Assembly: GCA_029555925.1 (NCBI GenBank)
Contig: JAKPQU010000015.1
Location: 1-64,000 of the forward strand
Length of the DNA stretch: 64,000 bases
Reading direction: 5' to 3'
Source: Bacillota bacterium
Lineage (GTDB): Bacteria; Eremiobacterota; SpSt-956; JAKJGF01
Positions within the stretch are counted from its first letter, which is position 1, and the number at the start of each line of letters is the position of its first letter. Shown piece by piece: positions 45,823 through 54,027 of this stretch. The notes beneath the pieces are model-generated. The model ran no database searches. It was given only the letters and a program-made list of their open reading frames with translations, and was not told the DNA's origin. Made by a program: the position numbers and the translations under genes.

Positions 45823-46383
45823 CTAACGCTTACATATAATGTTTTCTTTGTATAATTTATATATAGACTTTATTACACCCGTATATTCTCTTCCCATTAC
45901 CTGTCCTATTTCTCTTATGGAGGTTTTTCCGTCAACCCATGGAAGAACCGTCAGTTCGGCTGTTTTTATATACATAGGCTTACCTGTATTTATAACTTCA
46001 AATACAAGATCCAGTGAATAAATTAAATCCTTCATTTTTGAAATTTCTGCAAGTTCTTTGTTCATAGTCTCTATTAAAAATGGAGTTTCATAGGTAGTAT
46101 TTTTGTTAAATTTTTCTGACCCTCCGGAGTCTATAAATTTCCCTCTGCCATTAACCCAGGCAACAAAAGATAAAATAGCTCTTTCTCCTTCCAGACTACC
46201 GAGTTTTGCATAGATAATATTACCGTCGTGGAGATAAATTTCCCCTTTCTCTCTGTCGTCTTCTATTGTTAACAGTCCGGTAAGTTTTTGTTTATTTAAT
46301 AAATCAATAATAAGTTCAAGCCCTGTTTCGGACAGATCGAATTCTTTTGTTATATATTCGCTGGTTTGATTGGATAAGTTCAT
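45823..46383 (-). CDS. PATAN (DUF4388) domain protein
   Basis: 186 residues from the ATG at 46383; an upstream ATG at 46455 would add 24 residues encoded by an R4 repeat, which argues against it. The PATAN core is TGLELIIDLLNKQKLTGLLT then GEIYLHDGNIIYAKLGSLEG ERAILSFVAWVNGRGKFI. PATAN proteins are found fused to or beside receiver domains and small GTPases in motility and signalling systems. A second helical part (TAELTVLPWVDGKTSIREIG then YTGVIKSIYKLYKE) resembles the winged-helix tail of DUF4388 proteins. It lies between a pseudokinase gene and proteasome-like genes on the same strand. Confidence 0.75.
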   Translation of the reverse strand: MNLSNQTSEYITKEFDLSETGLELIIDLLNKQKLTGLLTIEDDREKGEIYLHDGNIIYAKLGSLEGERAILSFVAWVNGRGKFIDSGGSEKFNKNTTYETPFLIETMNKELAEISKMKDLIYSLDLVFEVINTGKPMYIKTAELTVLPWVDGKTSIREIGQVMGREYTGVIKSIYKLYKENIICKR

Positions 46384-46409
46384 AAAATAATATAATAAAA
46401 CTCCTTCCC

Positions 46410-46487
46410 GACCTGGATTAATAGGATAAAGGATTACCGGGATAGAGTTATACACATAGATTAATCCTTATCCTGAAAATCCCGGTC
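46410..46487. repeat. R4 palindromic repeat, copy 2
   Basis: GACCTGGATTAATAGGATAA at the left is mirrored by TATCCTGAAAATCCCGGTC at the right. It sits between the PATAN gene and the first proteasome-like gene and supplies a spurious ATG-started extension to the PATAN frame. Confidence 0.8.
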
Positions 46488-46491
46488 AAAT

Positions 46492-47526
46492 TTATTTTTT
46501 ATAACCTCTTAATATTCTCTTGAGTTTAACCGGATTGGAACAATTTTTTTCCAGAAGCGAGTTAACCTCTTCAAAGGATTCATTTTTAAATAAGATTTTA
46601 TCAATAAGTCCATAGGCAGTATCATAGGAGATTAAATTCTTATCTTTTGCATACATTATTTCTGATGCAAGTTTTGATCTGTGATCATGGATTTCTACCA
46701 TTCTTTCCCTGTAATCTGCCCTGCCGTTGAATAATATTATATTATAATATCCTCCTATACCCACATTTCTTCTTGACGCAGTATTCAAAGCAGAAAGCAT
46801 TTCCATAGAACCTTCCACACGATCTATATTGCCGCGTCTTTCAGGTAAGGATTTATGTGATGTATAATCTGAAAGAAGAAGATTGACAGTATCATATCCC
46901 GAACCGTCTGCAAGATATATAACCTGGACTGCTTCCCTGAAGAACTGTATCAAAGAAAAATGAAATATACGGAAACCTTCTTTATTATCGTAACCTGCAA
47001 GAAGTCCGGCATTTAAAAATACCGGTTTTACGTCTCCACCACGGTCCTTCCAGGTAATAAGATTATGTACCTGGCTTATTGTGTCTTTATCTTTTATTTC
47101 GATTTTTTTCCCTTTTTCCTCATAAGAGCCTTTGAGATAATCAATGGCATCAAACCCGAACTTACCTTTAAGCTGCTGGTCTATATGATTTCTTTTCATA
47201 TTTCTGATAATATCAAAGACGGTAACTGAAAGCTCTTCTATTGTTTTATATTGTTTCGGAACCCTGGAGCATTTATCTTTAAAATTTTGATAATCTTCTC
47301 TGAGATTTTTAAAAATGGTAAATTTTATTTCGTCTCCTACCGTAGATGTTCCTGTATTTCCATAGGCAGCAACGAGACCCGTGTCCTCTGTAATTTCAGG
47401 CGGAATACATGGCTTTATCTTGTCTGATACATATATTTTCATATCTTCTTCATTCCAACCACGCTGTTCATCACACATCATAATACCGGAATAATCATTG
47501 AATTTCATTGCATTTATTGATGTCAT
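46492..47526 (-). CDS. Proteasome-beta/HslV-like Ntn-hydrolase homologue with N-terminal Thr
   Basis: 344 residues. The start M-TSINAMKF aligns without gaps, after Met removal, with proteasome beta Thr1 segments of the TTTLAFKF type; SGIMMCDEQ follows as the VVLATDSR strand with the conserved Asp. GLVAAYGNTGT parallels the G-x-MAGGAAD turn, LLAGYDNKEGFRIFHFS parallels the GxDxxGPxLYxxD strand pair, ADGSGYDTVNLLL parallels the GSG helix and ALNTASRRNVGIGGYYNIIL parallels the C-terminal helix and strand. An insert of about 75 residues (about 80-155) enlarges it over the usual 175-240. Lys33 is not clearly placed (Lys29 or Lys36 region). This fold call is by eye. Divergent paralogue of the next gene upstream, 273 bases away. 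Confidence 0.6.
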   Translation of the reverse strand: MTSINAMKFNDYSGIMMCDEQRGWNEEDMKIYVSDKIKPCIPPEITEDTGLVAAYGNTGTSTVGDEIKFTIFKNLREDYQNFKDKCSRVPKQYKTIEELSVTVFDIIRNMKRNHIDQQLKGKFGFDAIDYLKGSYEEKGKKIEIKDKDTISQVHNLITWKDRGGDVKPVFLNAGLLAGYDNKEGFRIFHFSLIQFFREAVQVIYLADGSGYDTVNLLLSDYTSHKSLPERRGNIDRVEGSMEMLSALNTASRRNVGIGGYYNIILFNGRADYRERMVEIHDHRSKLASEIMYAKDKNLISYDTAYGLIDKILFKNESFEEVNSLLEKNCSNPVKLKRILRGYKK

Positions 47527-47570
47527 ATATGTTAAATTCGCTCTCTTTCTTTACTAATTTAGATAAAAAC

Positions 47571-47600
47571 GTGACCCGTAACGCGCAATGTGTCACAGGA
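47571..47600. repeat. Solo ACGCGT-type core repeat, site 3 (degenerate)
   Basis: CGTGACCCGTAACGCGCAAT then GTGTCAC. It lies in the 273-bp gap between the two proteasome-like genes, 45 bases before the downstream start. The rest of the gap has no further feature I can support. Confidence 0.55.
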
Positions 47601-47799
47601 GTAAATATGCTCACTTCTGGTATTATCCACCTTTCCCCTGTAACAGATACCGGGAAGGTTTTACATAATTTCCTCTCTAATTACTGACATCGGTAAATTC
47701 GGCATCAGTTAAAATCAGGTTCCTGGTTCCGGATTTAATCTCCTTAACCCAACACCTCAAATCAGTAATCAATCATGGGCATATGTACCGTTATCAGCA

Positions 47800-48846
47800 C
47801 TAAGAAATCACACTTTCTTCCAGAGCAACATCTTTATAACCTCTTAATAACAGTTCCAGTCTCCTGTGATTTTTAGCATAGTGCCACATGTTTTCCTCTA
47901 CGGCTTCCTCTGACTTTTCCTCAAAGAGCAGATCGTTCAGCATTTCATAGGTTTTGTCTTTACTTAATTCATTATTAAGAAATCCTGTGACAATTTCAGT
48001 GGCCAGTTTTACTCTGTGATGGCATATTTCTTTATATCTTTCACTGTGACTTTCTTTTTCTCCGTCAAGATAAATAATATTGAAATATCCGCCGACTCCA
48101 AGATAGTAATCCCTTGCTTCTATGGCAGAAGCTATTAAAAGACACATACCTTCAACCCTGTCCATCCCGTCTCTTCTCTGAGACAGGTATTTATCCTTGA
48201 AATAATTTCCGAAAGCCCTTCCTGCTCCATACACACCTTTACCTAGTGTTTCAAATCCTCCTGAAACCAGAGAAAGTACCCCTATGTCTGCCTTTATACA
48301 GTAAGTAGTAAGACCGTATTCTCTGTCATAGGCCATGAGACATACTTTGTTTTCAAATACCGGTTTTAAGTAATCCCTTTTATCTTTGAAAGAAATTATC
48401 TTTCTTGCATCATCTTTTATGGCATCCTGTTTTATATCTATTTTTTTTCCGTCAATTTCTACATACCCCTGGTTAAAATCATCTGTACTGAATCCATAGA
48501 GCAGTTTTAAAACATCATCAACTTTTCTTCTTGTAAGTCCATGAATGGATGACAGGGTTATATTTCCTATATCACCTGCTGTTTTTATTTTTTCTTTTCC
48601 GTCCGGTCCTGAAACTATTGTATCTATTTGCTTTTGAACCTTATTTATTACTTCATAATGTACAGAAGGATTTCCGACTCCTCCGTACACAGCTTCCATT
48701 TTAAGCAGATCAGCACTCTCACCTGATAATAATGAATGAATGCTATCAAGATAAAAACATCTTCTCCATCTTACATCTATATATTCTTCATCACTTAACA
48801 TGGCTCCGGAATGTTTATTGAATTTTAACATATTAACTATGGCCAT
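47800..48846 (-). CDS. Proteasome-beta/HslV-like homologue with Ala in place of Thr1
   Basis: 348 residues, paralogous to the previous gene along its whole length: M-AIVNMLKFNKHSGAMLSDEE matches its N-terminus, AVYGGVGNPSVHYEV the glycine turn, VCLMAYDREYGLTTYCI the strand pair, and ASAIEARDYYLGVGGYFNII then YLDG the C-terminal strand; the tails RRLELLLRGYKD and LKRILRGYKK also agree. If Met is removed the first residue is Ala, not Thr, so it would lack the Ntn nucleophile. GGAGG is seven bases before the ATG, supporting this N-terminus. It may be an inactive ring subunit partnering the Thr1 paralogue. No ClpX/HslU/Mpa-type unfoldase is encoded nearby. Confidence 0.6.
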   Translation of the reverse strand: MAIVNMLKFNKHSGAMLSDEEYIDVRWRRCFYLDSIHSLLSGESADLLKMEAVYGGVGNPSVHYEVINKVQKQIDTIVSGPDGKEKIKTAGDIGNITLSSIHGLTRRKVDDVLKLLYGFSTDDFNQGYVEIDGKKIDIKQDAIKDDARKIISFKDKRDYLKPVFENKVCLMAYDREYGLTTYCIKADIGVLSLVSGGFETLGKGVYGAGRAFGNYFKDKYLSQRRDGMDRVEGMCLLIASAIEARDYYLGVGGYFNIIYLDGEKESHSERYKEICHHRVKLATEIVTGFLNNELSKDKTYEMLNDLLFEEKSEEAVEENMWHYAKNHRRLELLLRGYKDVALEESVIS

Positions 48847-49019
48847 TATAATTCCTCCATCTGACTAGTAATTTATTTTTATAAAAATATAATCATAATT
48901 ATATGAAAAAAACATATCCAATATTATATCTCACATATTGAATTATAGCAATTCATAAGGGTAATTTTTATGTAAAATTTGAAATTTTCTTAGACCTGAA
49001 GCATGACTTTCTGAAATAT

Positions 49020-49637
49020 TTATCTGTTAATAACTATATCTTCATATTCAAGACTTTCTCCTGTATGAAATTCTATCTCGTTTTCGTAAAATTCTATGGA
49101 TACCAGTTTCCCACCGGCATTCCCGTCTATATGAATTAACTCTGTTCCTGGCTTTACTACAAAGAAAAGCTGTCCTTCTCCACCTTCTATTGAAACTTCT
49201 CCCGTTTCCGTTACAAATATTTTATAGTTATTTATCTCTACTGTTTTCCCTACTTTTAATTGAGAAGTGTCAGGTACAGATGTTTTAATTTTTTCTTTGT
49301 TGAACAGAGCACATTCTCCCTCTTCTTCCGTTAGCCATCCCGGTTTCCCGTCTTCAAAGGTAAGATACCATTCATCCCAGAAACAATCTTCTCCTCTGTA
49401 CCGTACTCTCCCTACAACTTCGAAGTTTTTTCCTTTAATTTTTCCTTTAACACCTATGGCAAATCTGCTCGGATAATCGGCAAGTTTAGGATATTTACCT
49501 GCTACACTCAGGCCGAAATCTTCAATATAAAGTGTTTGATCACAGTACGGGCATACTGTGCTTCTAACATATACGCTTGCAAGTTTTAATACTCCCCCGC
49601 ATGCCGGACAATCCAGTTCTCTTATCTGCATTTCCAT
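49020..49637 (-). CDS. DUF4178 protein with zinc ribbon
   Basis: 205 residues. N-terminal ribbon CPACGG-x14-CPYCDQ at 10-33, then DUF4178: FAIGVKGKIKGKNFEVVGRV, RGEDCFWDEWYLTFEDGKPGWLTEEEG, VGKTVEINNYKIFVTETGEV and PGTELIHIDGNAGGKLVSIE, all beta-rich. It is a soluble protein of unknown biochemical role. DUF4178 genes commonly neighbour DUF350 membrane proteins and membrane-bound SpeE-like proteins, as here, which suggests a shared envelope or stress function. It lies 54 bases upstream-adjacent to the SpeE-like gene's 3' side on the same strand. ATG is eight bases after AGGAGG. Confidence 0.85.
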   Translation of the reverse strand: MEMQIRELDCPACGGVLKLASVYVRSTVCPYCDQTLYIEDFGLSVAGKYPKLADYPSRFAIGVKGKIKGKNFEVVGRVRYRGEDCFWDEWYLTFEDGKPGWLTEEEGECALFNKEKIKTSVPDTSQLKVGKTVEINNYKIFVTETGEVSIEGGEGQLFFVVKPGTELIHIDGNAGGKLVSIEFYENEIEFHTGESLEYEDIVINR

Positions 49638-49690
49638 AACAGTGATTTCCTCCTTTTTCAGTGACCGGTTATGACTGTAATGTTCACTGT

Positions 49691-51421
49691 TTATTGTTCA
49701 TTTTCCTGCCATTTAGACCAGTCTTCATTATAATAATAAGTAATTATACTGTTATCAAGTGTGTTTACCTGAGTTTCCCGCCATTTTATATCTTCACTGA
49801 ACACAAAAAGACTTTTTATTGTTTCTTCATTTAAATATTTTACGGGTACTTTTACTTTACATCTGTTTATGTCAATTCGTTCATTCGAAGCAATGACAAA
49901 ACCCCAGTCACCGAAGCTCGGCACAAGGGTATGGATTGGTTTTACATTAAAACCTGCATGCTCTATTGTATTATGTATACACCAGAAGGTATTTACAGAA
50001 AAAAAGGTTGAAGTGCTTTGAACTACCATAATACCTCCTCTTGACAGATGGTGACCTGTTATCTGATAGAATGCTGTACTGTAAAGTTTTGACAGTTTTT
50101 CATTACCGGGGTCCGGAAGATCTACAATTATTACATCGAATTTTTCATTTGTATTTTTCATAAACGTCCATGCATCCTGTGGAATATACTCTACTTTCGG
50201 GTCTTTAAAAGAATTTTTATTAAGAGAAGCTATAATTGAATAAGTAGAACATAATTTTATCATATCTGGATCTATATCTACGAGTTTTATCTTTTTTACA
50301 TCACTGTATTTCAATATCTCTCTCAGAGCAAGGCCGTCTCCGCCACCCAGGACAAGTATGTTTTCCCTTGAAGGTGCCAGGGTCATTGCAGGATGAACCA
50401 GTGTCTCATGGTAACGGTATTCATCAATGGAACAGAACTGCAAATTTCCGTCAAGAAACAGATTGACTTCTTCTTTCCATTTTGTAAGGACTATTCTCTG
50501 ATATTTTGTCTGTAACACATATATAATATCTTCTTCATAAATTGCACTTTCGGCAAAAGATATTATTTTAAAAGAAAAAATAAGCCCTGTCATTAGCAGT
50601 ATCCCTGATATGGTTGTCCATATAATAAGTGTATTTCTGTAAAGAAGTTTTTTATAAAAATATATTATATTTGCTGCAGTAACTGCTATATTTAATAATC
50701 CGAAGAAAAAAGCCGATTCCATAAGTCCAAAATGGGGGAGAAATAACAGGGGAAAACCTATTGAAGCTGCAAGAGCTCCTAGATAGTCAAGAGACAGTAC
50801 CCGTGCAAGGGTTACTTTAAGTGTTCCATATTCCTGTATTATTCTTGTTATAACAGGTATTTCAATACCGATAAGGGAGCCTACTATTATCAGAAGACCA
50901 TACATAAAAAAAGAATAAACCTCTGTCCAGGCAAAGGCAAAAAAGAGAATAAAAGCAGAAAAACCTCCTGATATAGCAATCCAGATTTCTATGGCAATAA
51001 AATTATCCAGCAAATTATGTTCTATATATCTGGACAGATAGGAGCCTATGCCCATGGCACTCATAAATACTCCTATGGTTATGGAGAATTGAAATATCGT
51101 ATCTCCTATAAGATATGAAGAGATTGTTCCGAAAAGAAGCTCATAGCTTATACCGCAGACAGAAATAAAAAAAACAGATGCCAGTAATAATAAATGTTCA
51201 TTTTTAATATTTTTCTCTGAAGATTCTGTCAGAGATTTTTCAGCTTTTTCCTCATTATTCTCCGAAGATTCTTTAGTGAAAATATTGCCTTCAGAATTTT
51301 TCTCCGAAGATTCTGTAGAGGAATTTTTACTTTTTCCATCCGAAGATTCTTTAGTGAAAATATTGCCTTCAGAATTTTTCTCCGAAGATTCTGTAGAGGA
51401 ATTTTTATTTATATTATCCAC
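49691..51421 (-). CDS. Integral-membrane spermidine-synthase-like protein
   Basis: 576 residues. The first 75 residues are Ser/Glu/Lys-rich with a 26-residue unit (NSSTESSEKNSEGNIFTKES) repeated. Six or seven transmembrane helices span about 76-280, followed by a SpeE-type methyltransferase-fold domain about 300-540: NILVLGGGDGLALREIL is the nucleotide/dcSAM loop, VDIDPDMIKL binds the ribose, and VIIVDLPDPGNEKLSKLYST AFY carries the catalytic Asp region. Members transfer aminopropyl groups or are diverged. The membrane-fused form is linked to DUF350 and DUF4178 genes in many phyla. No S-adenosylmethionine decarboxylase gene is in this window, so polyamine synthesis is uncertain. Confidence 0.87.
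   Translation of the reverse strand: MDNINKNSSTESSEKNSEGNIFTKESSDGKSKNSSTESSEKNSEGNIFTKESSENNEEKAEKSLTESSEKNIKNEHLLLLASVFFISVCGISYELLFGTISSYLIGDTIFQFSITIGVFMSAMGIGSYLSRYIEHNLLDNFIAIEIWIAISGGFSAFILFFAFAWTEVYSFFMYGLLIIVGSLIGIEIPVITRIIQEYGTLKVTLARVLSLDYLGALAASIGFPLLFLPHFGLMESAFFFGLLNIAVTAANIIYFYKKLLYRNTLIIWTTISGILLMTGLIFSFKIISFAESAIYEEDIIYVLQTKYQRIVLTKWKEEVNLFLDGNLQFCSIDEYRYHETLVHPAMTLAPSRENILVLGGGDGLALREILKYSDVKKIKLVDIDPDMIKLCSTYSIIASLNKNSFKDPKVEYIPQDAWTFMKNTNEKFDVIIVDLPDPGNEKLSKLYSTAFYQITGHHLSRGGIMVVQSTSTFFSVNTFWCIHNTIEHAGFNVKPIHTLVPSFGDWGFVIASNERIDINRCKVKVPVKYLNEETIKSLFVFSEDIKWRETQVNTLDNSIITYYYNEDWSKWQENEQ
51267..51408. repeat. 77-78 bp direct duplication inside the SpeE-like gene
   Basis: GAAGATTCTTTAGTGAAAAT and the following CTCCGAAGATTCTGTAGAGG occur twice almost identically, in frame, encoding the duplicated Ser/Glu-rich N-terminal unit. 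Such near-identity indicates recent slippage. Confidence 0.8.
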
Positions 51422-51494
51422 AGTTAGTTTACCTGATTGATTCTAATAAGTTGACCATTAATCTTTAATAAAATTGTTTCTCTTCACCCTTCAC

Positions 51495-52244
51495 TCATTT
51501 TCCCGGATGAATGCCCCTGCCAACAAAATATGCTCCTGTCCTTATGGATTTTCCATAAGAATTTCTGAGTCCGAATCCTGTAAGAGTAGTAATTGTGGCC
51601 AGAGTATAAACGAGTATTGCTATAATTATTGCGACAAAAGTACTTTTAAATCTATTTCTCGGAAAAGTAAAACTGAATATTGCCATGAGTATAAGTAGCA
51701 GAGCTATTCCCGGTAACATAAAAGAGATAATTTTCCAGTATTCTTTAATAGTTTCACCGAAATTTGATTTTTCTGCTGTTTCTCCATCTTCTATCTTATA
51801 TTCTGCCTGAAGTTCTGCCGAGCGTTTTCCGAAGGGACCATCTTTATCTTTTTCTATAACTCTCGCTAGCTCTTTTTTTGCCTCTTCTTTTGATTTAGAG
51901 TCAATAGACATTTTTTCAAGGTACGTGCAGGCAAGACCGAAATGTATGGTGTAAGTATTTTCTTTTACTGTTAAAAGACGGGATTTGTAGAAGGTTATAT
52001 CTGCCTCCAGAGAGGTTACACCTATTTTTGAGGCAGTTTTTGCTCTGTATTCATAGGCCTCACAGAGAGATGGATTCAGATTTATTGCAGAAGCAAAAAA
52101 TTCTTTGGCTTTTTCATAATTTCCGCTGTTAAACTGTTGTTTGCCAAAGGCAAGGGCTTTGCTGGCTTCTGCATTTCCTGCCTTTAATGGCAGTGAAGTG
52201 CATGAAAAAATCATGAAAATAACGAAATATATTAGTTTTTTCAT
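51495..52244 (-). CDS. TPR membrane protein or lipoprotein of the DUF350/DUF4178 cluster
   Basis: 249 residues from the ATG at 52244 (RBS AGGAGA six bases upstream); a start at 52274 would add ten residues overlapping the DUF350 gene. An N-terminal export signal LIYFVIFMIFSCTSLPLKAG could be cleaved as a lipoprotein at the Cys. TPRs at about 25-130 (AFGKQQFNSGNYEKAKEFFA), then two transmembrane helices near 175-195 and 203-225. The stop of the DUF350 gene overlaps this gene's RBS, which implies translational coupling. Function unknown; the arrangement suggests a periplasmic adaptor for the DUF350/SpeE-like module. Confidence 0.7.
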   Translation of the reverse strand: MKKLIYFVIFMIFSCTSLPLKAGNAEASKALAFGKQQFNSGNYEKAKEFFASAINLNPSLCEAYEYRAKTASKIGVTSLEADITFYKSRLLTVKENTYTIHFGLACTYLEKMSIDSKSKEEAKKELARVIEKDKDGPFGKRSAELQAEYKIEDGETAEKSNFGETIKEYWKIISFMLPGIALLLILMAIFSFTFPRNRFKSTFVAIIIAILVYTLATITTLTGFGLRNSYGKSIRTGAYFVGRGIHPGK

Positions 52245-52254
52245 AATAATTCTC

Positions 52255-52488
52255 CTATGAACCGTGAATCGCACATCCTATCACAATACCAAAAGCAAGT
52301 ATGACTGCTGCAAGTATTATAGCCACACATACATTCCCTTTTTCTATTTCTTTCCATTCGTCTATAGGAGTCATCCAGTCGAATATTTTTATAAGAAGTC
52401 CAAGAGATATACTCATTGTAATAGCTCCTATTACTCCCCAGCCTATACTTAAAAGATAACTCATTAATGTACTGTAAACCTTATCCAA
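52255..52488 (-). CDS. DUF350 small membrane protein
   Basis: 77 residues with two transmembrane helices (about 12-36 and 52-74). The middle segment FDWMTPIDEWKEIEKGNVCVAI is the DUF350 signature (LTP, E-E-I-x-KGN). DUF350 proteins are short repeats that in many bacteria come as two- or four-helix forms next to DUF4178 and SpeE-like genes. Role unknown, presumably an oligomeric membrane component. No good SD, but GGGGAA stands nine bases before ATG. Ends within the RBS of the TPR gene. Confidence 0.85.
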   Translation of the reverse strand: MDKVYSTLMSYLLSIGWGVIGAITMSISLGLLIKIFDWMTPIDEWKEIEKGNVCVAIILAAVILAFGIVIGCAIHGS

Positions 52489-52562
52489 AATAATTCCCCT
52501 TTCTATATAAATTTTATCAGTTACAGGTGACTGATTTCAGTTACAATCAGGAATTAAAATAC

Positions 52563-52598
52563 TCCTCCCGTCACGCGTTACGCGTTACGCATTACGAT
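52563..52598. repeat. Solo ACGCGT-type core repeat, site 4
   Basis: CTCCTCCCGTCACGCGTTAC then GCGTTACGCATTACG. It abuts the stop codon of the zinc-ribbon DUF4178 gene, in the 110-bp gap before the DUF350 gene, much as site 1 does between kinase genes. Confidence 0.75.
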
Positions 52599-53909
52599 TT
52601 AAAATATAAGTATTGCTATTAAAATAAGCAGAAAACCTGCCCAGAAATAATATCTTCCCAGGATAACTCCTTCATAAATGCTTATTCTTATAGAGCCGCT
52701 CTGTGAAAGGACAGTATCATCCCCCTCTGTGGTAATCCTTAAATAATAATCCCCCTCTTCTGAAAGCAGAAAAAAGGATTTAGTGGATGCGCTTGTTTCT
52801 GACCAGGGATAACTCTGGCCTTCTTCGTATTCTACACCGTTTTCTCCCCAGAATTCATCTTCTTTTCCCCATAATGGTATATCCGAATCGGGGTCTTCTT
52901 CATCTATCAGTTCCATAGTTATATCATAGAAAATATTATTGGGGGCTATACTGCCTTCAGCTCTTACGACATGTATGGTGCCTGCTTTCGTTAATTTAAT
53001 AGGGCCTGCTATTTTCCCGCCTTTACATTCTATGGGCATTATACTGGTATTGAAAACCATTTTTCCTGTTTGCATACAATAAAGTGAAAATAATATTAAT
53101 AAAACTCCACAGATTGACAGTAAGAAAGGAACATTTTTCTTGTTGTAAGCATTCTGTTTTTTCAGAAGCGTTTCTGCATCATAATGATAAAAGCTGTTAT
53201 CATCTCTTATATCTATTGATCTTGGTATTTCTTCGTCTTCATCTTCATATTGAACTTTCTTTTGATATGCTTCTACGGGAATTAATTTGACATCCAGATT
53301 GAAGGCTTTATACAGTTCTTCTACGACAATTTCTTCACTTTTGAAGAATTTTATTTCTTCTTCATTCCATTCCACACTGTATCCGCCTGATAGATCCAGA
53401 AAATTCACTTCTTCCCCTATTTCAGGTTTATAATTCAATTCCCCTTCATAGTGTTCTATTCTAGCTTTTCCCTTTTCCAGTATAGATCTGGGCTGGTCAT
53501 CAAGCATGACAGGGCTTACGGCACTGTTCGGATCGAATGGTGTTTTAGGGGTAAAAGCACTTGCAATCTGGAATTTCCACTCATCTTCGGAAAGCCATAG
53601 CTGACGGCCGTACCGGGAAATTAAAAGCCATTCATCCCAGAGGTAACTTCTTTTATCTTCTTTATCATAAACAGAATATTTTATTCTGCCTATTATCTTA
53701 TAGGTATCTCCTTTAAAGGTTCCTTCCAGATTAATTTTGAGATGGCTTTTTGCCTTTAAAAATGCTCCCGGTACTGAAGGTGAATATTGCTGGACAAAAG
53801 ATTGAGGAGAATCTATTGTAGGGTCTGATATAGCACTGCCGCAGACACCGCAGAATTTTCCTGTTCCATCATGTCTGGTTCCGCATTTGCCACAGAATTT
53901 CCCTGGCAT
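52599..53909 (-). CDS. Zinc-ribbon DUF4178 membrane protein
   Basis: 436 residues from the ATG at 53909, preferred over 53927 because GGGAGG lies ten bases before it and the sequence then begins directly with the ribbon. Double zinc ribbon FCGKCGTRHDGTGKFCGVCG at 5-24. DUF4178 at about 55-190 (INLEGTFKGDTYKIIGRIKY, SYLWDEWLLISRYGRQLWLSEDE). TM1 about 265-284 (PFLLSICGVLLILFSLYCMQ), an extracytoplasmic beta domain about 290-415, then a final TM (YYFWAGFLLILIAILIF) at the C-terminus. The second DUF4178 protein of the cluster, sharing WDEW and W-L-x-E-[DE] motifs with the first. It lies 100 bases after the HEAT kinase gene on the same strand. Confidence 0.8.
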   Translation of the reverse strand: MPGKFCGKCGTRHDGTGKFCGVCGSAISDPTIDSPQSFVQQYSPSVPGAFLKAKSHLKINLEGTFKGDTYKIIGRIKYSVYDKEDKRSYLWDEWLLISRYGRQLWLSEDEWKFQIASAFTPKTPFDPNSAVSPVMLDDQPRSILEKGKARIEHYEGELNYKPEIGEEVNFLDLSGGYSVEWNEEEIKFFKSEEIVVEELYKAFNLDVKLIPVEAYQKKVQYEDEDEEIPRSIDIRDDNSFYHYDAETLLKKQNAYNKKNVPFLLSICGVLLILFSLYCMQTGKMVFNTSIMPIECKGGKIAGPIKLTKAGTIHVVRAEGSIAPNNIFYDITMELIDEEDPDSDIPLWGKEDEFWGENGVEYEEGQSYPWSETSASTKSFFLLSEEGDYYLRITTEGDDTVLSQSGSIRISIYEGVILGRYYFWAGFLLILIAILIF

Positions 53910-54027
53910 TTCCCGTCCACCTCCCATCTCCTGATACTTTATAAAGGTTTAATTGTTATCTGTCAGCTAAATTCCATTAATAACGATACATAATCTCTGC
54001 CACTATAAAAAGATCTAACATACTCAT

